From NCBI RefSeq assembly GCF_036388275.1, contig NZ_DASVSF010000008.1:178173-242172 (forward strand): 64,000 nt of DNA, in the 5' to 3' direction. This document shows, piece by piece, positions 1 to 7,424 of this stretch (its first letter is position 1; every line of letters starts with the position of its first letter). The notes below the pieces were generated by a model. That model had not been told where the DNA came from. It made no database searches and worked only from the letters and a program-made list of their open reading frames with translations. Made by a program: the position numbers and the translations under genes. The DNA comes from Longimicrobium sp. (GTDB taxonomy: Bacteria > Gemmatimonadota > Gemmatimonadetes > Longimicrobiales > Longimicrobiaceae).

Positions 1-538
1 CGGCTTCGGTGTTGCGCGCCTGCCCCGTGTTCGCGGGCGCAACCGTGATGGGCGTGGTGACGATTGGCACGCCTCCGAAGAACTTCACCAGGTTGTGGTA
101 GTTCAGGGCCCGGACGAAGCGCGCCTCGGCCGTCAGGCGCGCGTACTCGTCGGCCTCGAACTCCGACTGGAGGGTCGGAATCGCGGTGAGCACGTTGTTC
201 GCGCGGTCGATGCCGCTGTACGCGGTGCCCCACAGCCCCGGAAGGGCGGTGTTGGATGCCGTCACCTGGCGGCGGGAAACCTCGCGGTCGCTCACGTACG
301 TTCCCGTGAACGACAGGTTGCCCGCGTACAGATCCGGGAAGAGGATCAGGTTGCGGCAGTACCCGCCATCGCAGTTCTGCAGCGCGTCGTACATCCCGTT
401 GACGGCCGTCCGAACCTCGTCGGGCGAATTGAGCGCCTCGGCGGTCGGAATGTTCTGCTGCGGCGTCGGGTTGAGCGGGTCGTCGCAGGCTCCGGCGACA
501 GCCGCCAGCGCAAGGACGCCGAGAATTCGTAGCTTCAT
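1..538 (-). CDS. SusD/RagB-family outer-membrane lipoprotein (N-terminal part, cut by window edge)
   Basis: Surface glycan- or nutrient-binding lipoprotein expected to cap the SusC porin encoded just upstream. About 179 residues are visible. They begin with a hydrophobic leader ending in a lipobox A-G-A-C (Cys18), followed by D-D-P-L and a stretch rich in helices and aromatics (G-M-Y-D-A-L, N-N-V-L, R-F-V-R-A-L-N-Y), typical of the SusD TPR-like fold. The ATG at 538 lies 15 bases after the susC stop, so the two form an operon on the minus strand. The C-terminal part lies outside the window. Family assignment rests on the signature residues and on the neighbour; the substrate is unknown. Confidence 0.85.
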   Translation of the reverse strand, partial: MKLRILGVLALAAVAGACDDPLNPTPQQNIPTAEALNSPDEVRTAVNGMYDALQNCDGGYCRNLILFPDLYAGNLSFTGTYVSDREVSRRQVTASNTALPGLWGTAYSGIDRANNVLTAIPTLQSEFEADEYARLTAEARFVRALNYHNLVKFFGGVPIVTTPITVAPANTGQARNTEA

Positions 539-553
539 TGGGTTCCCCATGGT

Positions 554-3500
554 TCAGAAGCCGAAGTTCAGGCCGACGGTGTACGTCCGCGCCTGTGGGA
601 GCGTATAGAAGTCGATCCCGCGGGTGACGGTCGCCGCACCGCTGAAGTTGACCTCGGGGTCGAACCCGCTGTAGTCCGTCCAGGTCTTCAGGTTCTGTGC
701 CTGAACGTACACGCGCATGCTGCCCATGCCCATGCGGCCGGCGAGCCGGGCCGGGACGTTGTAGCCGAGCACCGCGTTCTTGATGCGGACGTAGCTGCCG
801 TCCTCGACGAAGCGGCTGGACGAGCGCGCGTTGGCGTTGCTGTCGTCGAACGTGGAGCGTGCCTCGGTGGTGCTGGGGTTCTCCGGCGTCCACCGGTCCC
901 GGGCATGCGCCGAGTTGTTGTCGAAGTAGGTGCCGAACGCGTCGGTGTACTCGCGGTTGCCGTTGTAGATGTCGTTGCCCTGCGAGAACTGCGTGAACAC
1001 GGTCAGGTCCAGCCCCGCGAACGACACGTTGTTCGTCCAGCCGCCCGTGTAGTCCGGCCACGGGTCGCCGATGCGCTCCTGGTCGGCCGAGGTGATCACG
1101 CCGTCGCCGTTCACGTCGTGGAAGCGCACGTCGCCCGGAACGGTGAAGGCGCTCTGGAACGCCAGCCCCGCCGCCGCGCAGCGAGTGTTGCGCTGCGCCG
1201 TCGTCTCACCCGTGGCGGTGTAGCAGATCGGGTCGCCGGTCTGGAAGATCCCTTCCATCACGTAGCCGCGGAAGAAGCCCAGGGGCTGCCCTTCCTCGAC
1301 GCGCGCCACGAAGCTGCCCGAGATGGGCTGCTCGTTGTACAGCTTGGTGACCACGTTGTCGTTGTGGGACACGTTGAACTCGGTGTTCCACGAGAAGCCC
1401 TGGGGCGAACCCGCCCGCACCAGCTGCGCGCGCAGTCCCAGCTCCACGCCCATGTTCCGCATTTCACCGATGTTCTCGGTGATGGAGGCGAACCCGGTCG
1501 ACAGCGGGATGGGCCGGTTCAGCAGCAGGTCCGACGTGTACTTGCGGTACCAGTCGAACGTCAGGCCGAAGCGGTCGTCCAGGAACCCGAGGTCCGCGCC
1601 CAGGTTCAGCTGGTCGGTCTTTTCCCAGCTCAGGTCGGGGTTGCCCAGCTGCACCGGCGCGATGGCCGGACGATCGTTGTACGCACCCGTGCCGCCGAAC
1701 AGCCCGGCGGAGGCGAAGTCGCCCAGGCCCTCCTGGTTGCCCGTGCGGCCGTAGCTCGCCCGCAGCGCCAGGTTGCTGACGAAGCCCAGGTTCCGCATGA
1801 AGGGCTCCTCGCTCACGCGGTACTGCACCGCCGCCGACGGGAACAGGCCCCACTGGTTGTTCTCACCGAACCGCGACGACCCGTCGAGGCGCATGTTGAA
1901 CGTGGTGGTGAGCCGGTCGCGGAAGGTGTGCTGTGCCCGGCCGAACACCGAGGCCAGGTCGTACTCCGTAAGGCTGCTGCTGCCGCCGGTGACGGTGGCC
2001 GCCGACGCGAGCTGCTTGAGCCCCGACGGGAACTGCGTTCCGAACACCGAGCTGAATTCGCTGTTGTTGCTCTCGTAGCTGGTGCCGACCACGCCCGAGA
2101 ACGTGTTGCTCGCGTTCAGGTCGCGCTGCCAGTTCACCGTTCCCTCGGTAAGCACCTTGGTGGCGAACGAGTTGCCCACCTGGCCGTATCCGTTGGAGCC
2201 CGAGCCGGGCGGAACGAGCGGCGAATCGTACAGGTACCCCCGGAGCTGGTACTGGTCGAGGCCCAGGTTGACGCGGGCGTTCAGCCCCTCGGCCAGCGTG
2301 TAGTCCAGGAACGCGTTGCCCAGCACGTGGAAGCTGCGCTCCTCGGCCCGGTTCAGCTCGTTGAGCGCCACCGGGTTCACGTACGACAGGGTGTTGAAGT
2401 TGTACTCGCCCTCTTCGTCGCGCACCGGATCGGTCGGGGCGCTGGCCAGGGCGTTGGCGAACGGACCGTAGATCGTGTTGTCGCCGCGCGAGCGGTCGAT
2501 CACGCCGCGCGTCAGCGACACGCTGGTGCCCAGCGTCATCCGGTCGTTGGCGGTGTAGTCCAGGTTCACGCGGCCGTTCATGCGCTCGAAGCCGTAGCCC
2601 GAAACGATGCCGTCCTGCTGGAACCGGGTGCCGCTCACGTAGTAGCGCGCGCGCTCCGTCCCGCCCGCGATGGACGCGGTCACGTTGGAGATCGGGGCCG
2701 ACTGCAGCACCTCGTCGATCCAGTTGGTGTTCACGTCCGGATCGACTTCGATCAGCACGTTCTCGCCGGCGTACCCGAAGAGGTTGTCGACGCCGTACAC
2801 GTCCTGGTAGCCGTCGGCGGTGAACCCCTCGTTGTACACCTCGATGTATTCCTGCGCGTTCAGGAAGTTGGGCCGGTTCCAGGCTTCCTGCGTGCCGGTG
2901 TAGGTCTGCACGCGGATGTCCGGGCGCTCGCCCGCGCGGCCGCGCTTGGTGCTGATGAGCACGACGCCGTTGGACGCGCGCGATCCGTAGATGGCGGCGG
3001 CCGAGGCGTCCTTCAGCACCTCGATGGACTCGATCTCGTTGGGGTTCAGGTCAGACAGGGCGTCGATGCCCTGCGTCTGCCCGATGGCGCCCTGGATCGT
3101 CGAGAAGTTGCCCTGGATCAGGGGTACGCCGTCGATCACGTACAGCGGCTCGTTGCCGGCCGTGATGGACGAGGCGCCGCGCACGCGAACGGAGATGGCC
3201 GACCCGGGCACGCCCGAGTTCTGCACCACCTGCACGCCCGCCACGCGGCCCTGCAGCACGTTCTCCACCGTGGGGGTGGGGGTGTTGGCGGTCACCTCGG
3301 ACGGGCGGATCGAGGAGATGGCGCCGCCGCCGGCGTTGCGGCGCTCCACCTGGCCGTAGCCGATGACCACGATCTCGTCCAGGCCCAGCACGTCGGTGCC
3401 CAGCGCGAAGTTCACCTCGACGGGCTCGGCGCCCACCGTGACGGAGCGCGTCTGCGCCCCGTAGCCGATGCGGGCCGCGCGAAGGGTGCGCGCGCCGGCC

Positions 3501-3706
3501 GGCACGTTGGAAAGGGCGAAGCGGCCCTCCTGGTTGGTGACCACCGTCTGGCCTCCGCCCACGACGCTCACCGAGACGCCCTGCAGCGGGCTGTTCGAGC
3601 CCTGCTCGACCACCCGTCCACGGACGGTTCCCGCCTGCGCGACGGCCGCCACGGGCGCAAGCGCCAGGGCAAGAGCCACCGCAAGCAGCACACGAAGTCT
3701 TGTCAT
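554..3706 (-). CDS. SusC/RagA-type TonB-linked outer-membrane receptor
   Basis: A 1050-residue TonB-dependent transporter that would import an oligomeric substrate with its SusD partner. Visible order: signal peptide (about 1-22), carboxypeptidase-regulatory-like beta domain (about 24-105; V-R-G-R-V-V-E-Q), a TonB-box-like E-I-V-V-I-G-Y-G segment, a plug domain with V-L-Q-G-R-V-A-G-V and P-L-Y-V-I-D-G-V-P, then a long beta-barrel ending in an aromatic residue (N-F-G-F). The start at 3706 is preceded by AGGAGG eight bases upstream. An ATG inside that Shine-Dalgarno region is followed at once by a stop, so it is not the start. Length fits the family. The substrate cannot be read from the sequence. 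Confidence 0.93.
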   Translation of the reverse strand: MTRLRVLLAVALALALAPVAAVAQAGTVRGRVVEQGSNSPLQGVSVSVVGGGQTVVTNQEGRFALSNVPAGARTLRAARIGYGAQTRSVTVGAEPVEVNFALGTDVLGLDEIVVIGYGQVERRNAGGGAISSIRPSEVTANTPTPTVENVLQGRVAGVQVVQNSGVPGSAISVRVRGASSITAGNEPLYVIDGVPLIQGNFSTIQGAIGQTQGIDALSDLNPNEIESIEVLKDASAAAIYGSRASNGVVLISTKRGRAGERPDIRVQTYTGTQEAWNRPNFLNAQEYIEVYNEGFTADGYQDVYGVDNLFGYAGENVLIEVDPDVNTNWIDEVLQSAPISNVTASIAGGTERARYYVSGTRFQQDGIVSGYGFERMNGRVNLDYTANDRMTLGTSVSLTRGVIDRSRGDNTIYGPFANALASAPTDPVRDEEGEYNFNTLSYVNPVALNELNRAEERSFHVLGNAFLDYTLAEGLNARVNLGLDQYQLRGYLYDSPLVPPGSGSNGYGQVGNSFATKVLTEGTVNWQRDLNASNTFSGVVGTSYESNNSEFSSVFGTQFPSGLKQLASAATVTGGSSSLTEYDLASVFGRAQHTFRDRLTTTFNMRLDGSSRFGENNQWGLFPSAAVQYRVSEEPFMRNLGFVSNLALRASYGRTGNQEGLGDFASAGLFGGTGAYNDRPAIAPVQLGNPDLSWEKTDQLNLGADLGFLDDRFGLTFDWYRKYTSDLLLNRPIPLSTGFASITENIGEMRNMGVELGLRAQLVRAGSPQGFSWNTEFNVSHNDNVVTKLYNEQPISGSFVARVEEGQPLGFFRGYVMEGIFQTGDPICYTATGETTAQRNTRCAAAGLAFQSAFTVPGDVRFHDVNGDGVITSADQERIGDPWPDYTGGWTNNVSFAGLDLTVFTQFSQGNDIYNGNREYTDAFGTYFDNNSAHARDRWTPENPSTTEARSTFDDSNANARSSSRFVEDGSYVRIKNAVLGYNVPARLAGRMGMGSMRVYVQAQNLKTWTDYSGFDPEVNFSGAATVTRGIDFYTLPQARTYTVGLNFGF

Positions 3707-4078
3707 CCTGTCATCCTCCTGGTTTCGCGTCGGCCCGCAGGTAGGCCGACGATGCCGGAACAACACCTGCCCGATGCTGGTACCCGTTGCCGCGCGTCTC
3801 CGGCGCGGCCATCCCCCCTCCTCCTTCCCGGTCCGGCGTTCGCATGATGGGGCATCAAACAAGACGCGCGGCAGCCCGGGAACGTGACGCACCGGGTCGA
3901 TGAAACGCACGCGGCGCCCCGGGTAGCGGGCCGGCGAACCGGAGGCCGTGCCTCCGCGACTGGACGTGGGTGGGGTTCCGGGTACTGATAAGGTGCGGGA
4001 AGTGTAACCGGGAACAGCGCTTGGCGCAAGCAGCAGGCATTCTGGTCCGGCCACCTACGGGAACGGGAGGGTCAGCGG
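3707..4078. other. Divergent intergenic region between susC and the DUF3343 gene
   Basis: No gene is supported in these 372 bases. The region must hold the susC promoter on the minus strand and, at its right end, a GGGAGG Shine-Dalgarno for the GTG start at 4079. I could not pick a convincing -35/-10 pair or operator. Open reading on both strands continues only because the DNA is GC-rich. Confidence 0.5.
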
Positions 4079-4282
4079 GTGTTTACGTTCGAAACCACGC
4101 ACCATGCGCTGTGGGCCGAAGAAGTGGCCCGCGACCACGGGGTGCCCGCCGAGGTGGTTCCCGCGCCGCCGGCCGCGCGGGCCCGGTGCAACCTGGCGCT
4201 GGAAACGCTCCCCGCCGACGAGGAGCGCATGGCGGCGCTGCTGGACGGCGCGGGGGTGCCGTTCGGGCGGTGGGCCGGGTGA
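4079..4282 (+). CDS. DUF3343 small protein (putative Se/S-carrier-like)
   Basis: A 67-residue protein matching the DUF3343 pattern: a short beta strand, F-x-T-T-H-H-A-L-W-A-E near the N terminus, a central P-A-P-P, then a single cysteine in A-R-C-N-L-A-L-E and a C-terminal helix. Family members are described as putative selenium or sulfur carrier-like proteins, but biochemical proof is lacking. The start is GTG at 4079 with GGGAGG eight bases upstream; this gives the family-like F-T-F-E-T-T opening. It stands alone, with no selenium or sulfur transfer gene beside it, and is followed directly by an octamer repeat array. Confidence 0.75.
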   Translation: MFTFETTHHALWAEEVARDHGVPAEVVPAPPAARARCNLALETLPADEERMAALLDGAGVPFGRWAG

Positions 4283-4386
4283 AGTGCGTGAGTGCGTGAG
4301 TGCGTGAGTGCGTGAGTGCGTGAGTGCGTGAGTGCGTGAGTGCGTGAGTGCGTGAGTGCGTGAGTGCGTGAGTACGTGAGTGCGGG
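4283..4386. repeat. Tandem AGTGCGTG octamer array (about 12 units)
   Basis: Eleven exact head-to-tail copies of AGTGCGTG run from 4283 to 4370. A copy with one change (AGTACGTG) follows, then a decayed unit. The array starts two bases after the DUF3343 stop codon and runs toward the 3' end of the PAS protein gene. Because eight is not a multiple of three, the array is open in several frames and produces T-H-A-L-T-H-S-R pseudo-proteins on the minus strand. Short degenerate copies recur at 17606, 22567, 39292, 57874 and 62971. Confidence 0.95.
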
Positions 4387-4403
4387 GCCTCTCCGCGGTT
4401 CCT

Positions 4404-5060
4404 CTACCCCGAGGCGTCGATCTCGGCCATCGCCCGTTCTTCGCATTCCGGGCAGTAGCCATGGGTCATCAGCAGTCCGTTGTCGGCCAGGAACGACACC
4501 AGGTGCCGCCACTCGCCCTGGCTTTCCTCCCCCGCGGGCACCCTGTGGCACTGGGCGCAGACGGGCAGGAACTCCTGGATCTTCTTCACGTGCCAGTGCG
4601 ACTCCCGCAGCGCCTCCAGCGCCGAGCTCAGCTCGGCGGCCACCTTCGCCCGCTCGCGGGTGATGCGGGCGAGCTCGCTGGATAGCTCCATCAGCTCTTC
4701 CGCCACCTGCTTCTCGCGGTGCGACAGCGGCTCGCCGAAGAGCAGGCACGCGCCCCCCGCCCAGCGGACGCGGCAGGAAAGGGTGAACGCGTACCGCTCC
4801 CCGTCCGAAAAGGTCAGCAGCACGCCCTCCACCGGCCCCGCGCGCGCCGCCTCCATCGTGGCCAGGAGCAGCGACGCGCTGTTCGCCGTCAGCAGCCGTG
4901 CGACGGGTGTCCCTTCGGGGAGCGGCGCATGGGCCCCCCGCGCGGCCTCGTTCCACCGCACCACCCTGGCGTCGGGGGAGAGCACCAGGAGGTGCACGGT
5001 TTCCGCCTGCCAGACGAAGTCGTCCGCCAGCGGGAGCGTATCGACGACGAGCAGCGTCAT
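4404..5060 (-). CDS. PAS-like sensor protein with C-terminal paired-cysteine motif
   Basis: A 218-residue soluble protein. Residues 10-110 look like a PAS fold (L-L-V-L-S-P-D-A-R-V-V-R-W-N-E-A-A). Residues 112-155 form a charged helix or coiled coil. The C terminus has two cysteine pairs, C168-x-x-C171 and C203-x-x-C206, in a context (L-P-V-C-A-Q-C-H and G-Y-C-P-E-C) known from the tails of many bacterial PAS and response-regulator proteins, probably a metal-binding knuckle. There is no kinase or output domain. The chosen ATG at 5060 opens directly into the PAS fold. It is transcribed divergently from the kaiC operon, so a role in that signalling unit is plausible but inferred. Confidence 0.75.
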   Translation of the reverse strand: MTLLVVDTLPLADDFVWQAETVHLLVLSPDARVVRWNEAARGAHAPLPEGTPVARLLTANSASLLLATMEAARAGPVEGVLLTFSDGERYAFTLSCRVRWAGGACLLFGEPLSHREKQVAEELMELSSELARITRERAKVAAELSSALEALRESHWHVKKIQEFLPVCAQCHRVPAGEESQGEWRHLVSFLADNGLLMTHGYCPECEERAMAEIDASG

Positions 5061-5421
5061 GATGAGAGGGCGTATGATGATGGAAGGTCCTGCGAGGAAG
5101 CTCCAATCTCGCGGCAAAGAGGTCCGCGCGGCAGTACCCGGCACCTTTCCGCCCGCGCGCCGCCGGCCCCACCCCATCAGCCTTGCACAAACCCTGGATC
5201 AGGATTTCACGCAAAGACCGACGCTGCATGGGGTTCCAGATCTGGCGCATTTGGATCGGCCCCGTTATCATGGTATTCCCCACGGCCAGATCGGTCCGGG
5301 CTTCCCGCCCGGCACGCCGGTCCACTCCGCTGCCTCCCTGCTACCTTTTTTCGACGGCTCCACCGGCGTGCCGGCATTCCCCGGCGCGGCGCGCGGCCCG
5401 CGCTCCCTACCTCGATCCTTC
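5061..5421. other. Divergent control region between PAS gene and kaiC
   Basis: These 361 bases separate two divergent genes and should contain both promoters. Reading frame continues upstream of kaiC but lacks family similarity, and the ATG at 5422 gives the normal KaiC start. The segment around 5250-5285 is the least GC-rich part (TTGGAT and TATCAT occur there), but the spacing is poor for a standard promoter. No clear operator was seen. Confidence 0.4.
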
Positions 5422-7149
5422 ATGACGGAACCATCCACGCCCCTGGCCCTCAAGGCTTCCACGGGCATCCAGGGCTTCGACGAGATGACGGGCGGCGGGC
5501 TGCCGCGGTCGCGCATTACCGTGGTGCTGGGCTCGGCCGGGGCGGGAAAGACCGTCTTCGCCCTGCAGACCCTGGTGTGCGGGGCCACCGAGCACCACGA
5601 GCCCGGCATCTTCGTGGCGTTCGAGGAAGATACGCGCCGCATCATGGAGAACGCCCACTCGTTCGGCTGGGACCTTCCCGCGCTGGAGCGCGACCGGCTC
5701 TTCTTCCTGGACGCCTACGTTTCGCCCACCGTGACGGTGGCGGGCGACTTCGACCTGGAGGGCATCCTGGCCCAGGTGGGAGAGCAGGCCCGGGCACTGG
5801 GAGCCACGCGCATCGTCTTCGACGGCATCGACGTGCTGCTGTCGCTGCTCGACGGGCCCGTGGTGCGGCGCCGCGAGGTGTACCGGCTGTACGAGTGGCT
5901 GGCGCAGCGCGACTTCACCGCCCTGCTCACCGTGAAGGCCGAGGGCCCCAACCTGCTGGCCGACCCCGAGTACCAGTTCCTTCCCTTCATGGCCGACGCG
6001 GTGGTGATGCTTACGCACGACATGCGCGAGCGGGTGAGCGTGCGCAGCGTTCGCGTGGTCAAGTACCGCGGCTCGGGGTTTTCGGAGAACGAATACCCGC
6101 TGACCATCACCTCGTCGGGGATCGAGGTGGCCACCTACGGCCGGGCCGAGCTTCAGTACCCCGTTTCCCGCGAGAAGCTGTCCACCGGCGTGCCGCGGCT
6201 GGACGCCATGCTGGGCGACGGCTGGTTCCGCGGCTCCAGCATCCTGATCACCGGCGTTCCCGGCACGGCCAAGACCACGCTGGCCGGCACCTTCGCCGAC
6301 CGCTGCTGCCGCGGCGGCGAGCGGGTGATGTTCCTTTCCTTCGACGAGCCGGCCGACCAGATCGTCCGCAACCTGTCGTCGGTGGGGCTGGACCTGGGCC
6401 GCTGGGTGAGTGAAGGGGTGCTCGACCTGTGGTCGCTGCGCTCGGAAACACGGAGCGTCGAAGAGCACCTGATCGACATCAAGCGCCGGATCGAGAAGAG
6501 CGGGGCCACCGTGGTGATCGTGGACCCCCTGTCGGCGCTGGCCAAGGCAGGGGGCGAGGTGGCCGCGGTGGATGCCAGCCTGCGGCTGCTGGACTTCGCC
6601 AAGTCGCGGGGAATCACCGCGCTGTGCACCAGCCTGCAGAGCGGCAACGACCCGGTGATGGAAGCCTCGTCGCTGAACGTGTCGACCATCGCCGACACCT
6701 GGCTTCACCTGGCCTACCGCATTCGCGGGGGCGAGCGCAACCGCTCGCTCACCGTCATCAAGTCGCGGGGCATGGCGCACAGCAACCAGGTGCGGGAGCT
6801 GGTGCTGAGCGGCGAGGGCATCACCCTGTCCGACGTGTACAGCGCGGGCGGCGAGGTGCTGATGGGAACGGCGCGGTGGGAAAAGGAAGAGGAGATGCGG
6901 CGCGAGGCCGAGGCGGCCGAGCGCGAGACCCGCCGCCGCCGGGCCGAGATGGAAGCGTCCGCCGCGGCCGTGCGCGCCCGCATGGAGCAACTGGCCCGCG
7001 AGCTGGACGGGCTGGAGGCGGAGCGCGAGGCGCTGGCGGCCGACGCCGAAGCCCAGGCCCACGCCCGGCGGGAGGCCATGGACACCATCGGCGTCCTTCG
7101 CCGCGGCGACGCCGACGCGCCCCCCGCGCACGCCGGGGCCGAGCCATGA
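5422..7149 (+). CDS. kaiC: KaiC-family double-domain RecA-like ATPase
   Basis: A 575-residue KaiC homologue. The first domain (CI) has Walker A G-S-A-G-A-G-K-T (37-44), the acidic pair in F-E-E-D and Walker B R-I-V-F-D-G. The second domain (CII) has Walker A G-V-P-G-T-A-K-T (278-285). The segment N-V-S421-T422-I-A-D-T aligns with the Ser/Thr autophosphorylation pair of cyanobacterial KaiC, followed by the family-typical I-K-S-R-G. After about residue 485 there is a long charged coiled-coil tail (E-K-E-E-E-M-R-R-E). The next gene, kaiB, overlaps it by four bases (ATGA). KaiC is a clock ATPase/autokinase in cyanobacteria; outside them it often serves stress or signalling roles. The output here is unknown. 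Confidence 0.92.
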   Translation: MTEPSTPLALKASTGIQGFDEMTGGGLPRSRITVVLGSAGAGKTVFALQTLVCGATEHHEPGIFVAFEEDTRRIMENAHSFGWDLPALERDRLFFLDAYVSPTVTVAGDFDLEGILAQVGEQARALGATRIVFDGIDVLLSLLDGPVVRRREVYRLYEWLAQRDFTALLTVKAEGPNLLADPEYQFLPFMADAVVMLTHDMRERVSVRSVRVVKYRGSGFSENEYPLTITSSGIEVATYGRAELQYPVSREKLSTGVPRLDAMLGDGWFRGSSILITGVPGTAKTTLAGTFADRCCRGGERVMFLSFDEPADQIVRNLSSVGLDLGRWVSEGVLDLWSLRSETRSVEEHLIDIKRRIEKSGATVVIVDPLSALAKAGGEVAAVDASLRLLDFAKSRGITALCTSLQSGNDPVMEASSLNVSTIADTWLHLAYRIRGGERNRSLTVIKSRGMAHSNQVRELVLSGEGITLSDVYSAGGEVLMGTARWEKEEEMRREAEAAERETRRRRAEMEASAAAVRARMEQLARELDGLEAEREALAADAEAQAHARREAMDTIGVLRRGDADAPPAHAGAEP

Positions 7150-7424
7150 CGGCCGGGCCGCCGCCGGAGGCCGGCATGCACCTGCGCCTGTACGTGGCGG
7201 GAAACGCCCCCAACTCCGCCGCCGCCGTCCGCAACCTGCAGCGGGTGCGCGAGGAATTGGGCGAGTGCGAAGTGGAGATCGTGGACCTGTCGCAGACCCC
7301 CGGCCGTGCCCGCGAGGACGGCATCCTGGTCACCCCCGCGCTGGTGTGCCTGGCTCCCCGCCGGGCCCTGGTGCTGGGCAACCTTTCCGATACCGCGGCG
7401 GTCCTTGCCGCTCTTGGCCGATGA
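7146..7424 (+). CDS. kaiB: KaiB-family thioredoxin-like clock protein
   Basis: A 92-residue protein with the KaiB core: L-R-L-Y-V-A-G-N-A-P-N-S near residue 14, then V-E-I-V-D-L-S-Q-T-P, I-L-V-T-P-A-L-V and L-G-N-L-S-D near the end. KaiB binds KaiC and resets its phosphorylation cycle in cyanobacteria. It overlaps both neighbours by ATGA (start inside the kaiC stop, stop inside the kinase start), so translation of the three genes is coupled. A second in-frame Met before H-L-R-L-Y could also serve as start. No KaiA-like gene is seen in the window. Confidence 0.93.
   Translation: MTAGPPPEAGMHLRLYVAGNAPNSAAAVRNLQRVREELGECEVEIVDLSQTPGRAREDGILVTPALVCLAPRRALVLGNLSDTAAVLAALGR

Noticed and set aside
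905..3847. Very long open frame on the plus strand opposite susC
   Set aside because: It is antisense to a complete SusC gene, is extremely rich in Arg, Val, Ala and His, and has no domain; it results from GC-rich third positions.
4283..4386. CRISPR array
   Set aside because: Units are eight bases, directly abutting, with no spacers and no cas genes nearby.
4072..5325. Protein with T-H-A-L-T-H-S-R repeats on the minus strand
   Set aside because: The repeat comes from the AGTGCGTG octamer array; eight-base units stay open in several frames. The true gene in this area is the PAS protein.
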